The translations under genes were made by a program, and so were the position numbers. Shown one piece after another: positions 13,150 through 24,963 of a DNA stretch of 64,000 bases. This DNA is from Paragonimus skrjabini miyazakii. Its lineage: Eukaryota > Platyhelminthes > Trematoda > Plagiorchiida > Troglotrematidae. Below the pieces are notes generated by a model. It was not told where the DNA came from, did not search any database, and saw only the letters and a program-made list of their open reading frames with translations. The first letter of the stretch is position 1. Each line of letters starts with the position of its first letter. The stretch covers positions 97,537-161,536 of the forward strand of contig JTDE01000292.1 in NCBI GenBank assembly GCA_014338405.1. The letters are read 5' to 3'.

Positions 13150-13428
13150 ACTTATTAACATAACTACAACGTTGTCTCCTTTGCATCTGTTAGAATGAGT
13201 AACAGGGCTTGACTGGAGTATGTGAGACAAATTTTCGTGACTGCTACCGCAGCCGTAATTTAACTCCTCCTTTGATTTTGCAGTGCCACGTGGGCGATGA
13301 ACTTTCGTGAGCAACACGCCAAGTGTAAGATGTATTGCTCTAATGTGTTTTAATGATGTAGGCAGGGAATGGCCCTGGCTAGGTTCCGTTACCAGTTGTA
13401 CAAGGTGGCCGTCTTTGGAGCACGTCAC
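13150..13428 (-). pseudogene. Possible non-LTR endonuclease C-terminal remnant
   Basis: The minus-strand frame carries HLVQLVTEPSQGHSLPTSLKH, which resembles the QLVTEPTR.G..LLDL block near the end of CR1/Jockey-type endonucleases. About 60 codons later it has GDNVVVMLIS, resembling the terminal SDHNVV block. The spacing is about right, but the Asp/Ser-Asp-His signature is altered and no RT follows downstream in phase. It is a weak but coherent relic, and chance similarity is possible. Confidence 0.35.
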
Positions 13429-14003
13429 AAACAGGCATCATCGTGTTTGTTGTAGCAAATCTCACGCAGTGGTAAGTTTGCCTCTTCGATTGACGTATTA
13501 ACCATCGTATGAGGGTAAGGTAATGAAATGGCTGAGATGAGGAATCGCGTAGAGCCCATTGTGGAGCCGTATTTTTGAAGTGAATTTGCCCATTCTAAAA
13601 GTATGAGATCCAAGATGGGATATCCCGAAATCGTCGGAACTATTATTGGAGTGGCTTGTCTTTAGGCAGTTGCAGATATGTCACTGTTCGATTTAAGGAC
13701 TAAAACGTCTTTTTATGAACGACTCTGTGACACAGCTGAGAGGTTAATGTCAGTTGTAAGTGCATCCACAGGATTTCGATTTTCTGCTGAATTTTCAAAT
13801 GCATGGCCGTTACTTCGTTTGTTATTTTTGATAGATCAGTAACTGCAGTTGTTGACGAGACCCCTCCCTAGAACATTGGGTGTTGTTGCAGGGAAAGCAG
13901 ACACTATAGTGGTCCGACTTACTTGCAAAAGGTCAGTTGTCATTACCAGTAGTACAGCTTTTTGCATCTGAATTCATATAAATGCATTTGATCTTCGAAT
14001 GAT

Positions 14004-14264
14004 TCACGGTAAAACCAATTTCAGACGGACTGTCGTGCAGATGTTCCATTCCTGTTGCCAGTGTTTTTTCGAGGAGGCCAATAGTATGACATTATCTGTG
14101 TATGCCAGGTAGACCAAGTGGTCGTTGGATGTGTTTAGGGCAAGGTCAAAGTCAAAACAGAATGAGAGAGGTTTATCCAAGATCAAGTAGGAGGGAGAGT
14201 ATCTTCTGATGAACATGTAACTAGTTCTGAACATAAAGTCAAAGTTCCACAAGGTGGATATCAT
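14004..14264 (-). pseudogene. Non-LTR reverse transcriptase palm remnant, catalytic box altered
   Basis: The minus-strand frame contains LVYLAYTDNVILLASS, matching the palm block LxYADDIxLLASS of non-LTR reverse transcriptases. YADD is replaced by YTDN, so the catalytic aspartate pair is lost. The sequence before it has LALNTSNDH, consistent with the stretch preceding the box. Only about 85 codons remain. It lies upstream, on the minus strand, of the endonuclease scrap at 13.15-13.43 kb, which is the wrong order for one element. They are therefore separate insertions or rearranged. Confidence 0.55.
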
Positions 14265-17159
14265 GACCTATGGGAATATACAAACGGATACGAAAATGAA
14301 ATGTGCGGCATTGCTGCCATAGTGTCAACATAAATGATTTTCGGACACACAGGTTGGATTGACTCTCTAACGCATGGAAATCTGTTGCTCTGTAGTAACA
14401 GAGCAATTTGATGCTGGCATCTTTTAAACTGTAGAACCTTTGGAAACGGCCTTCCAGAAAACCATAATAGACATGTTTTCATCTTCGGAGTCTTTTGGCG
14501 ATCTCCAAATTTATTTACCTGAATGCCAAAATCTAGAATTTATAATCCATCAGGTTTGTCTGACAGTCTATCTAATGTCACTCCATCATCAACCTACTAG
14601 AATTAACCCTACATACGGTTAGGTGTAGTCTATCTGATGATATCTTCTCACAGCACTTGAACTGCTTCGAAATTCGGAAGTGAGCATAGTAAGACTAGAC
14701 AACATGATTTTATCATCTTGTTATGGCTAGCTGCAGAAAAATGTACTTACTTCGTAGACAATTAGTGTTGTACTCCTAACGCGTCCAGCGTGGTGAGAAC
14801 TGACGAATTCAACCACTTAGATACTGAATCTAACGGAAATTCACGTGGAGTATTGAGCGACCTTATAAGCACAATGCTGAACATACATATACATAGGCCT
14901 AAACTGTTCAGAGCTTTGCAACACAGTGTTACAGAATGAGATTTTGTTTATCGCAAAAGTAACAGGGAACCTTAAAGAATAAATAGTTCAGCAACCACAT
15001 GAAACTGATAGAAATTTAATATCATTCGCAAATGAACACAACTTTTGCAACCACAACAAATCCTCGACCAGTCCTTTTCAGGAAAAATTACTAGGCCTCC
15101 TTAACAGAAAATGGTTGAAGTTTCCGCTTGAATGCCGTGATCAGTTGTGGCTGATGTTCAGTTTATCATATTCACAATTCCCAGTACTACGAAAAAGTAG
15201 GAAGATGTACAGACTGAGAGTTGTCACTTGGAAGGCTTATAATACATGTCCAGAAACTTAAATTTGTACAATTCTATAGTTCTGTTTGCAGAGTTATGTG
15301 CTTTAGCGTTTGAAAAAATGAAACCTGAGTTACTCTCTAAAGCTTCCTCATCCTTTTGATCAACTTCTACGTAAGTTACACTAATTTCATTGGATGAATA
15401 TAAACACTGAAACCTTTCTCAAAATATTTCTTTATCGAGCTGATCAAGTTTTCTAACAAGTTTCTTAGCATCTTGAAAAAAATGTTGAGTCACGAAATTT
15501 GAGGTCAGGCAAGTAAGTTGCACCCTCAACGAAATTGATTTTGGTATCGGACAGATAATCCAGCTTGAGCATTGATGTGTGCGCATTAGCATCATCATGG
15601 TGACAAAATCAGCAGTGCCAATAAATAACTTTTGATAAGTATATTTCAGTATATCATGCAGCCGTCTTCTTGTGAACTTTCTCCAGTTCCACCGGAGCAC
15701 ACTGGTCCAATCCAGAGCTAGATGCCTCACAATGATTTCTGATCTTTGAGACTTTCCGGAGCAAGCAATTGTCGGTCATTTCATCACGGGCTATCGTTTA
15801 GTAAACCGAATGTTGGTGCAATTCGCAGGTTGTCTGGGTTATACTTCTTGCCACCATTCAACCAGGAAAGTGGCCTCCGAGTATTAAAAACTGTTGACTA
15901 ATTCAGCTTCGACGAGTACAAGTTGGCTTTAGTTTACGATGCCGAAAACTAAAAGGTCGTACTATCTCCTTATCTCCCTGTGCATTTGTTTGATAGCGGA
16001 CAAATTTTATTGACGTTCAGACATACTGTTGCTGAAAGTAACGCTTCCGAATTGGTGATGATCTAAAGGAGTTTTTTGCGACTAAAAGCACTATGGCGCT
16101 GGCAGTCGTTGGATCCTTGGTGCATGAACTGTTACGATGACAATTTGTGCCTTTTGAAAAGTTCGAAAGTTGGGCCAGATCCGGAGTATCTTATCTTATG
16201 CCCGGTATCAATCGACTTTAATAGCTAAGTCCCATTTATCAAATAAAACTATTCACCATGGTAACTTCGTTGTTCGTTAGAAAGGATATTACCCCTTTGT
16301 GACACATGACTGGCGGTGAGCACTGGCTTCTTCACCCACTTCCATTTCATGAAACTATTTTAATGACCGTTCTAAGTGCACTGTTTCAGGTTGATACTAC
16401 AATTCAATACAAGTTTGAGCCAGGACCTACCACATGAACTAGGTATGGTGTTCAAGGTCATTCGCACACACTCATTTTTTGACAGCAAAAGAATTCTGCC
16501 TGTGAAATTGTGTACCACACGAAATCCCATACAAAAGTTATGTGAAACACATGGTTAGCCTGTCACAGTGACCGAAGCCAAAGGACACCTGCGCTTAAAA
16601 CCTTAAGTGGCTTGCGCTGCGCCACTTGCGGTTCAACTCACACACCATGTATCCAGTGTAAACCCGAAGGAATAAGACCAGTAGGTGTGTGAGTGAGGCC
16701 TTTGTGTCCAGCTGGCAAATGCTGGTTAGCCAATTGAATGGCTAGCACGAAAAGGAAACCCTTATCTCTCGGAAACTAAACAGTGAGAGAGAATGAAATG
16801 ACAAGATCTATACTAGGAAGGATAATGTGTGAAATGTAATACATGAAGCATTTCAGTATACGAGTGCATGTTAATGCATTCTAGAGAGGATAAAGCTGAA
16901 AAACACAACTCAAAGTTGAACAACGAAAAGGTCGGGCAAACGATTCATCATTCAATACACCAACAAAGCTCAAGAAAAGAATGGGTAGAAGACCGCAGAC
17001 ACCCAAGGTTTTGTAAAGAATAGCGGATTAGTTGCCAAACGACCGTGGTCTTGGTCGATACAATCGTTACCAAAATAGGATGGATATGCTGATATGACCT
17101 ACCTGAACCTAACGTACTCGTTGTCTCTTTGCCGACGATGCACTATGAGTACGCTGGTG
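14265..17159. other. Intergenic, no gene seen
   Basis: Short unrecognised frames only, for example 103 codons at 15419-15730 (-). No repeats or RNA genes were seen. Confidence 0.4.
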
Positions 17160-18060
17160 ACCTGTTAATCCAAGGCGGCCGGTGCATTCGCTGCCGCACA
17201 CATCGCAACGCCATGCAGTCATGTCACCACAACCTACGGCACCGCTGGCTCCCTTGCGTACCGCGCGCTTTCGTTCTCGGCCGCGCAATAACTGTTCATT
17301 GAACTCGCGGACTCCCGTCAGAATCGTGTTCTTTCAGGCAGTCCGGTTCAACGCTAAGTCTTCCCAACATCTACAATCAATTTTACAACGTGAAAGACTT
17401 ACCTGTACAGCATCCTGGTATCTCCGCTTTTGACCACCAGGAATTCGCTTACCTTAACTCAGTTGTCCATTCAGCAGCTGCTTCCGAATACGGTCACCGG
17501 CCATCCGACGGACGTGACCTAGTCAACGAAGCGGATTCAGCATCAACAATGAATGACACACACATGACCACACACAGTCGCAAAAACATCGGCCACGAGC
17601 AACGATCAGATTGCACTGGCTATGCGCAGGCTCGACAGCCACACACCTACACAGTCAACACATATTAAGACCAATACTACTGTGGAGGAAAATAACAACT
17701 CACACGTAAAACCAAACCAGGCAAGAACAAAACATCAAGTGGAAGCATAACACACCGACATCATCCACAGCCAGCCCAAATGCATTTTATATGGCTGCTC
17801 CTTTTTGGTCAGTCTGACATGGCTGAACCTGCAAAGACCGATGTCCAGTCATCATAGCCCGACGGATCGAAACTGCACGCATGCCTGACCACCACGCCTA
17901 GGTCACAGAAAAGGTCAGGTGTGAAAACATAAAACAGCGGACACGTACATTCATTTCAGTGGCTGTCGTGTATCCGTGCAAATGGACCAGCAGTGTATTG
18001 TCCTTCGCCTTGGTGACACCTCCACCATAGTGTATACACGCGGCTACATCAGTTGTTTCT
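17160..18060. other. GC- and CA-richer block, unidentified
   Basis: Base composition changes here to more C and G than the flanks, with two overlapping plus-strand frames at 17182-17433 and 17390-17668. The first has a basic, Pro-rich start; the second is His/Thr-rich. Neither shows a domain I recognise. The shift in composition suggests an old inserted element, such as the 5' region or ORF1 of a retrotransposon. That is inference only. Confidence 0.3.
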
Positions 18061-18693
18061 GGTCTGTCGTCTTCCTGGAATTGGGCGTTGCCTTTTAGTA
18101 CCCACGCTACTCACAAACGAAGGTACATACTATGCAACACTCATACTTACGTTGAACAAATTAACTATTTTTTTTACAGTAGTCATTACTGCGCGTACCT
18201 CATGTTCTACGGAAAATTCAAGAGGCAGGCTGTCGTCACGAATCGAGCAAATATATGTAAATACTGGAATACTCAGTGGTTAGGGCATTCGTAAATTGTG
18301 AGGCGAATCAAGGTCACGTTGCTTTCACACTTCCGGTGTGTGACTCAAAACTGAAGGATGTTTCACTGTTCTAATTGTCCACTTTGAAACTAGCTTTTCT
18401 TGGATAAACCTATAACATTCCTTAATATTTTAACAATGATTTGGCTTTTTGTACGTTCCATCGCCTTAATGTTGGACATGAATGCTTTGGTCCCTCCACA
18501 CTTCAGTATATTGAGTCATTCACTCGAAACTTAATGAAAGCCTGTAGTTTCTGGTTTCCATATGATGTAGACTGTTGCACAAAAGTGGACCAGAGGCAGT
18601 TAGTATCAGTTAGCTGGTTTAAATCCGACATGAAAATACAACTCTACTCTTTCTGTTGCTTACTGGATGAAATCCATTCGACTAAATTAGATG
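18061..18693. other. Intergenic, no gene seen
   Basis: Overlapping short frames at 18053-18294 and 18441-18698 have no recognisable domain. Confidence 0.4.
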
Positions 18694-18801
18694 ACTAATG
18701 AGTAGTCGGGGATTTGGTTAATTTCAAGTTGCACATCACCCACAATTGATCGCAGCTGTAGCATCCCCATAGACTTTCCAGTCGGCCCCTTTCGAAAAGA
18801 A

Positions 18802-18846
18802 GCACTAGACTCGAGTTTCGCTCTCATTAAAGCTCGTAAGTAGTGC
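18802..18846 (-). ncRNA. Type I hammerhead fold in left arm, core substitution
   Basis: On the minus strand: stem I GCACTA/TAGTGC; stem II GCTTT/AGAGC with an AATG loop and one G-U pair; GAAA; and a loopless stem III ACTC/GAGT. The first box is CTTACGA, with the same G5 to U change as the copy at 7680-7724, so cleavage is not expected. Confidence 0.75.
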
Positions 18847-18927
18847 ATATCACACACGCATATCTCACAAGCGAAAGTGGTTGACTGTTCACGTACGATA
18901 ATTTGTTCATGCCTAATGTGAGGTCAA

Positions 18928-18938
18928 TGGCTCAGTGG
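18928..18938 (+). promoter_or_regulatory. RNA polymerase III A box of SINE1
   Basis: TGGCTCAGTGG fits TRGYNNARNGG exactly. The matching B box is preserved in copy A (7651-7661) and should lie inside the gap in this copy. Confidence 0.7.
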
Positions 18939-18971
18939 TAAACACGGTTGCCTCATGAACAGCATACCCGT

Positions 18972-19071
18972 NNNNNNNNNNNNNNNNNNNNNNNNNNNNN
19001 NNNNNNNNNNNNNNNNNNNNNNNNNNNNNNNNNNNNNNNNNNNNNNNNNNNNNNNNNNNNNNNNNNNNNNN
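18972..19071. other. Assembly gap (100 N)
   Basis: Exactly 100 N, a placeholder length. It sits at the exact centre of a palindrome: 18971 and 19072 are mirror bases. Confidence 0.99.
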
Positions 19072-19349
19072 ACGGGTATGCTGTTCATGAGGCAACCGTG
19101 TTTACCACTGAGCCATTGACCTCACATTAGGCATGAACAAATTATCGTACGTGAACAGTCAACCACTTTCGCTTGTGAGATATGCGTGTGTGATATGCAC
19201 TACTGACGAGCTCTAATGAGAGCGAAACTCGAGTCTAGTGCTTCTTTTCGAAAGGGGCCGACTGGAAAATCTATGGGGATGCTACAGCTGCGATCAATTG
19301 TGGGTGATGTGCAACTTGAAATTAACCAAATCCCCGACTACTCATTAGT
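19072..19349 (+). mobile_element. SINE1 copy B-right, mirror of the left arm
   Basis: The arm begins with the reverse complement of the tRNA-like head (A box on the minus strand at 19105-19115) and leader. It then carries an intact hammerhead at 19197-19241 and the conserved tail ending CCCCGACTACTCATTAGT. The two arms diverge immediately after this string, so it marks the 3' end of the element. The arms are not identical: they differ in the hammerhead first box, in stem II and once in the tail. This argues against a simple mirrored copy of the same read. Confidence 0.75.
19197..19241 (+). ncRNA. Hammerhead ribozyme, complete consensus core (minimal type I)
   Basis: This is the one copy in the window with all conserved core positions. 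Stem I is GCACTA (19197-19202) with TAGTGC (19236-19241). Box 1 is CTGACGA (19203-19209). Stem II is GCTCT/AGAGC with loop AATG (19210-19223), and GAAA occupies 19224-19227. Stem III is the palindrome ACTCGAGT (19227-19234), 4 bp with no loop, followed by C19235. Cleavage is predicted between 19235 and 19236. A loopless stem III is typical of minimal hammerheads in retroelements, which work best as dimers where two copies share a double-length stem III. Activity is inferred from the fold. Confidence 0.85.
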
Positions 19350-22300
19350 AACCTAAAATATCCCCTAGCAGGTTTAATGAGAACGGAGATCTCGACCTGT
19401 CTAGGAAGTCCTTATCGCGGGGTTATCGATTAGATTAGATGAATTGGATTGTTACTGTTGTTGCTGCTGCTGCCTGGGTAACACTTACGCTCGATTGCAT
19501 TTTTGGCCGAATACGACTTACTTATCCAGTCAATACTTTGTTGTATCCATCACCAGTTAAGTGGTTCAAAAGCAATAAACCCTGATACGTTACCTTCCGT
19601 AACTAAGTTATCTCAGAATAGTTCATCCTGGGAACAATTCATCCCAAAGTAATGTATGTAGGGGTTTGCAATGTTTAAGAGACACTAGGAACTCTTATCA
19701 GAATGTCATGAACCATTCGTCCGAACGAAACCTTTTTCAACGCTGATTACTAAAGTACGTGCCAAATTGTGCCGTCACGTCTATAAGCTTTTCATACCAA
19801 TGGTATTGTTCACCACTCCATGAACATATTTCCAATTGCACCCAGGAGGATGACGGGTTTTGTAAATACATTAAAAAGTGTATACCACAGCGCCCCGGAA
19901 TTCCCCTCATCAGATTTTATTTTATTTCACTCGTTTACGAGGCCAGTATGAACTTGAGTTCAACTGACGATGACACCTTTAAAATATCAATCTGCTTTGT
20001 CCTGAATTATAAAGGATGCAGAAAGCTTATCATCCAGAAAGAAATAATTGACGGAATATGATGTGCGAGATGTGTTTAATGTTGTTGAGCCAAAGTGCAC
20101 ACAACAACAAACTGGTCGTCTCAGAAAGCTGGATGAATTGTTATGCTAGAAGCCTGGCTGAAGTGAAAGCTATCTACATCAAGAACAATGAGAAGAATCA
20201 AGTAAGAAACGTAGCGGAGTCGCAAAAAACGACCGTACCCCCTTATCTATAAGAAGGATAAACTTTGAGGCGTCAACACAAAGTTATCATCATTAGAATG
20301 AAAAATGTCCCACCCCACTGATTCCATTCATTCTGAGTGGACAATCGAACCAAAAATGGGTCACTATGTGAAAGGACAGAGATTTCTTCTTCCTGTATGC
20401 TATCTGTCGGAGAGACGAAAGGAGGACTGTCCCGGGGTTTTAAAACTTCCGCGTCATCCCCATAATTCGGTCACCGATGAGACACTTGTGATGGTGCTCC
20501 TGCTAGTCACTGAACTGTATTCACTGCATGCGCGAGATTAACAGGTTTGTATGCTCGGGGTTTACTTGATGACCGTTTCTAAGCGCTCTACAGCATACGA
20601 TCCAATTATGATAATCATGAAAAAGTTGGAATCAACTTTGTATCCAGTAGACATCCTGAGTGGTTTCAAAGAGGCTTTCAGGAATGCAATTAGTTGCAGT
20701 GTTCCGCTACCAAAATCATGAGGTAATATTTCCAATTTACATATGTCCGGAACCAACAACAGTTTAACTTACAGGCTATGTATGCACTTGATTCATGACT
20801 AGTGTTAAGTGTGTACGTAGCCCTTGCTCCAACTTTCGTTCCAACGCAGTACGAGTCATATTGGTTAAAACTGTTCGAACTACCACAGACGTTGAGGCTG
20901 CGCTAAGCTATTGAGAGGTTATATGAAGTGATTGACTCATATCATAAGGCAAGATAGCACATTGCACAAAATCGTTTAGGTACTTGCAGTCCGCCCTTCT
21001 TCCGTCATAATTTTCGGAGCGTCCACCGGTTACACTTGTGGTGGAGTGCAACCAATCGTGTACGCCATATCTGCATTAGCCAATCAGATTGTTCGACACT
21101 GACCTATATCTATCTTATCCATAACAGACTAGATGAGATGTTGTGTGTGGTGTAGTGAATATACATCTTGCTCTGAACCTGACTTGTTCTACAACACTTC
21201 ATGAATACCAAAATCTAATAATTCTATGGAAGGCTGACATAATGCAATAAGGACTGTATCAGCATGTAAGCATCCTTGTATTTGAAAACTAAATGAGATC
21301 CTGGAGAATCAGCGATTCCTTACCACGAAATGCTAACGCGTAACGGTTTCCATGGAAGCGCGTTATTGTACAGGAGTTCGACGGCTGAGTTCGCACACTG
21401 GTTACAGACAATTATTAAATCGCAGTAACTGATGTGATAATCACTATTACACACAATTATAACTGTTAGTCTTACGTTGCGTGTTGATGTTACGACAACC
21501 TAGGTGGGCAATGGATTATATAAGGTTTATTTGGGCGCGAATAGATTATCCCCAAAATGAACTGATCGGGATGGACCGGTCGAAACGAACGGAACGTTTG
21601 CTGTTCCCTAGAGTTAAGCAGGCTGTCTAGCAAGGACCAAAATTCAGCAATCGGCTGAATTGTAGAAAGCGGACTGATGATTTACTATTTGTGTACATGA
21701 AGTTAGATGAAAAGGCATGCATGTGGATAACCTGAGATGTACAGCTTGGCCATAGCTTGTGAGATTCCACAATGCCAGTTGATGATAGTTCAGTACACAA
21801 AGGAGCTACTACTGCCTGACCAACTGGAAGGAACGAGTTTGTCTTTCTGGGTCACACTGCCACCGGTCTGGATTATCGGAGCTAGTTGCATGAATATTTG
21901 TTATTAATGACGTCTGCCCAAAGTCACTGCATACTTCAAAGCGATAAGGCTGTGGTATACCAGCAATGACGTATAGTGGAGCCTTAGTTGTCCAACAGAG
22001 AAAACATTGTTCTTTGTATGTCGAGTGCATATCAACTGTGTCGGTCCCTTTTTGTCCCAATGTTTACGAGATTCGGAATATGTTGTTCAGTCGGGCGCAC
22101 CGGTGACATGTAAAGAAGTTATCCGAAAATTGATTAATATAAGGACGGGATGTATTCCATAAAGGTAATCTAGGTGATCGAAACGGTAATAGTACACATG
22201 AGAGCGTGAGCTGCGCTCTAGGTTATATCAGGCCTGCACAAACTATCCATTGCTAACTTATTCCTACCATTCGTGTCGGCCACTAGCGTCAAACGTATGT

Positions 22301-22690
22301 TCAGGATATGTGAGGGTAACCTACCGGTAACGACCCCATCCGTTACTTTTTGTCCACTGAAAAAGTTGCTCAGTCACCTCAGTATAGCCATAACAACTGA
22401 CCACAGGGAATTCTGTCTTCAGTTTCTATGTGTAACTGTCGTGTTAAGAGTCGTGGAGGCTTTTTCCAAAGGTACATGAAGCAGCAGTGATACTAGCAGC
22501 ACCGACTGTACGGAAGGAATTGAACACCACTGACGCCAAGCTGCCACATTTTGGCACGCGGAAGACAAATGAGCTTTATCAGAGATTTTCTTAAAAATGT
22601 GTGATGCAAAACTCTGGTTTGGTTTTGAAAAACCACTGAAGTAGTGTCGGCCTTGATGAGACCGAATCTCGTTTAGGTGGCAGGTTTGGG
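19350..22690. other. Intergenic, no gene seen
   Basis: Frames at 19759-20061, 20058-20252 and 20305-20541 (+) are 64-100 codons, in three successive pieces, without any recognisable domain. A short CTG/TTG-rich stretch lies at about 19452-19475. Confidence 0.35.
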
Positions 22691-23092
22691 ATGGCGTCAC
22701 ATCTGTCAGATAATGGCGGGCAATTGTCGCAGCTGTGCGCTGAGCATAGGCTATTTTTAGCCAGCACTGGTTTTAGGCATCATGCACGTCATTGCTATAC
22801 TTGGCGCCCGTCTGCTCCGAATAAGGCATGTTCTCAGATAGACCACATAGCTGTTAGTTACAAGTGGCGTGGTTCCACTCAAGACTGTCGTTCTTATTGA
22901 AGCTCGTACTTGGATTCAGATCACGCATTCGTGTGTTGTCGTTTTGTTCTTACTTTTGCGGGGCGATCATCAAACCGACAGCAACAATTAGGTGTTGAGA
23001 AACTGGCTATGCGGTCGGTAAAGCATAAATACCAAACCAGCCTAGAAAGGTGTCTTAGTAGTTCTCACTCCGAAGATCATAATGACTACTGA
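22691..23092 (+). pseudogene. LINE endonuclease C-terminal half
   Basis: The first frame (22691-22900) carries the end of the EEP endonuclease: the DNG..L.QLC helix, the TWRP strand and the IDHIAVS block. After a stop, a second frame (22910-23092) carries LDSDHAFVCCRF with the catalytic SDH triad and the start of the linker. The catalytic Glu and the GDFNAQ block are missing because the copy is 5' truncated. Confidence 0.85.
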
Positions 23093-23467
23093 GCTCCAAT
23101 CTCACAGGCTATTCAGAAAGCAGGTACTGTAGCATGCGGGACAGGGGTACATAAATTTAACAAACATTAGATCCCAGAGAAATCCTTGGAGTTGTTAGAA
23201 GCCAGACGGAAATTTCCCCCTGGTAGTTCACATAATAAGTCCAGAAGAGATATCCGCAAGTAGCTGAAGCGTAGTCTAAGGGCTAATCGTGCGGCTTGGT
23301 TACTGGAAAAAGTTAAGGAAATGGAAATCGCTTTTGCTTCAGGGAACAGCGGCAAACTCTTTTAGCTGATCCGTGTAACTGGTCCCAGGCGACTGTCTGT
23401 CAGTGAAACCATCAGCGAGGCAGATGGCACACTAATCTGTAATAAGTCCAGAAGGTTAGAACGCTGG

Positions 23468-24334
23468 GTGGAACACTCTGAAGGCCAATTTAGCTGGCCT
23501 CCCGCTTCTACCATGCTGCTACCACAAACTTGTGACGTAACGCCCTGGTCGGTAGATTTAGAACCACCCACTGAGACTGAGGTTCGCAATTGCATCTCGG
23601 CTCTCAATCTTAATAAGGTTGCTGGTCCAGATGGTCTCGTGCCGGTACTTTTGAAAAAAGGTGGAGAGGTGTTGGTTGAGGCCTTGACTCATCTGTTTCA
23701 ACTTGTATGGATGATGGAGACCATCCCTCCGTGCTGGTGTCACGCTACACTAGTTTGTATAATCAAGAAAGGTATCAGCAGCTCTTGTGAAAACCATTGG
23801 GGAATTAGTTTCACCTCAGTCATTTCTAGGGTTCTGGCATCCATTATACTTCGTTGACTCACTGCAGTTCGGGAGTTAAACATCAGAGGAGAACAGGCAG
23901 GTTTTTGTTCTGGTCGGGTATGTATAGATCACATTTTTATCCTTCGTCAAATTTTGGAGCAGCATCATGTGTGCCGTCGGCCAACAATTGCCGTATTTCT
24001 CGACTATAAAGGTGCATTCGTTTCGGTGGATCGATCTACATTTTTTTGAGTCGCTTAAACGCAGGAGTGTACCGACCAAGTTTGTGAACATACTGTCGTC
24101 GCTTTACTCCCATACATCGGCGATGAGCTGACTGACAGTTTCAGCACCAGGAGCGGCGTTCGTCAAGGCTGTCCCCTTTCACTATTTTTTTAAAATTCGT
24201 CATGGACGAAATAATGGAGGACTGTTTGCATCACTCAAATGATGCCGGTGTTGAACTCCTACCTGGTGGAAGGTTGACTGATCTTGATTATGCTGACGAT
24301 AAGGTGTTGCTGTTTGACAGCTTTCAAGCAGTGT
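23468..24334 (+). pseudogene. LINE reverse transcriptase fingers and palm, YADD intact
   Basis: The frame at 23468-23857 gives RT blocks 1-2 (NKVAGPDGLVPVLLKKGG; PPCWCHATLVCIIKKG; SVISRVLASIILR). Frameshifted continuations give EQAGFCSGR, the first catalytic Asp in VFLDYKGAF (about 23993-24019), SGVRQGCPLS (about 24154-24180) and LTDLDYADDKVLLF (about 24277-24318) with both catalytic aspartates present. At least three frame changes and a stop after FDSFQAV prevent expression. Confidence 0.85.
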
Positions 24335-24378
24335 AAGCAACGCTAAATGTAATTTCACGTTCTGCAAAGTACTTCGGA

Positions 24379-24963
24379 ATGCGCTTTGCAGCCTCAAAAT
24401 GCAACGTGTTTCTGCAAGATTGCTGTGATTACGTAAATTTAATGTTAGATAATGAAATCATGAAGGTTGTTGACCGGTTTGTATACTTGGGAAACTGCAT
24501 CTGCGGGGGCGGCGGAGGTGTAGGGAATGAAATAGAGGCGCGTATTTCTAAGGCTAGAGCGGTGTTTACTAATCTGAGGCACTTATGGCGACAGAAAGGT
24601 TTCTCTCTGAAGCTTAAAGATCGCGTATATCACACAACAGTGAGGGCTGTATTAACTTACGGCAGCGAAACCTGGCCACTCAGGATAGAAGACTTGGACC
24701 GTCTTCAGGTGTTTGACCACCGAGGTCTGCGCTCAGTCGTTCGTAAGGGGTGGCACCAACGAGTGAGTAACGAGGAGGTTAGGAAGCGGGTGTTTGGCAC
24801 TGATTGTCAAATGAGTTATTTCGCTCAGTCACTACAATTGCACAGACTTAGATGGTTAGGTCATGAACTAAGGATGCCAGCTAGTTGTCTGTCACACCGA
24901 GCACTGTTTGCCGAAGCTGCGGTTGATTGGCGCAAGGTGCGAGGTGGACAGATGATGACCTAG
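24379..24963 (+). pseudogene. LINE RT thumb/C-terminal segment
   Basis: A 194-codon frame carries FAASKCNVF, VDRFVYLGN followed by a poly-Gly insertion (CGGGGGVG), EIEARISKARAVFTNLRHLW, VRAVLTYGSETWPL, LQVFDHRGLR and LHRLRWLGHELRMP. These are the conserved thumb and C-terminal blocks of fluke LINE RTs. It ends at a premature TAG at 24961 within the RGGQMMTW block. The frame resumes as CRQMKSFAKRLA for about 45 codons before decaying. Confidence 0.85.

Larger units (their letters stand above)
18694..18971 (-). mobile_element. SINE1 copy B-left: inverted tail plus hammerhead, then plus-strand leader and tRNA-like head, ends at gap
   Basis: From 18694 to about 18850 the conserved tail and hammerhead read on the minus strand. 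They are followed on the plus strand by the leader (AGCGAAAGTGG, about 18872 onward) and the tRNA-like head with a perfect A box TGGCTCAGTGG at 18928-18938. The sequence stops at the N gap just before the B box. The whole arm is mirrored on the other side of the gap (19072-19349) with about three differences. It is either one arm of a genuine foldback repeat or the product of an assembly join in a repeat. Confidence 0.75.

Noticed and set aside
17182..17668. LINE ORF1 or endonuclease start
   Set aside because: Composition is suggestive, but no zinc-knuckle, RRM or endonuclease motif could be aligned.
18913..19130. Two identical 60-codon frames on opposite strands
   Set aside because: They are mirror images produced by the palindrome and run through the N gap.
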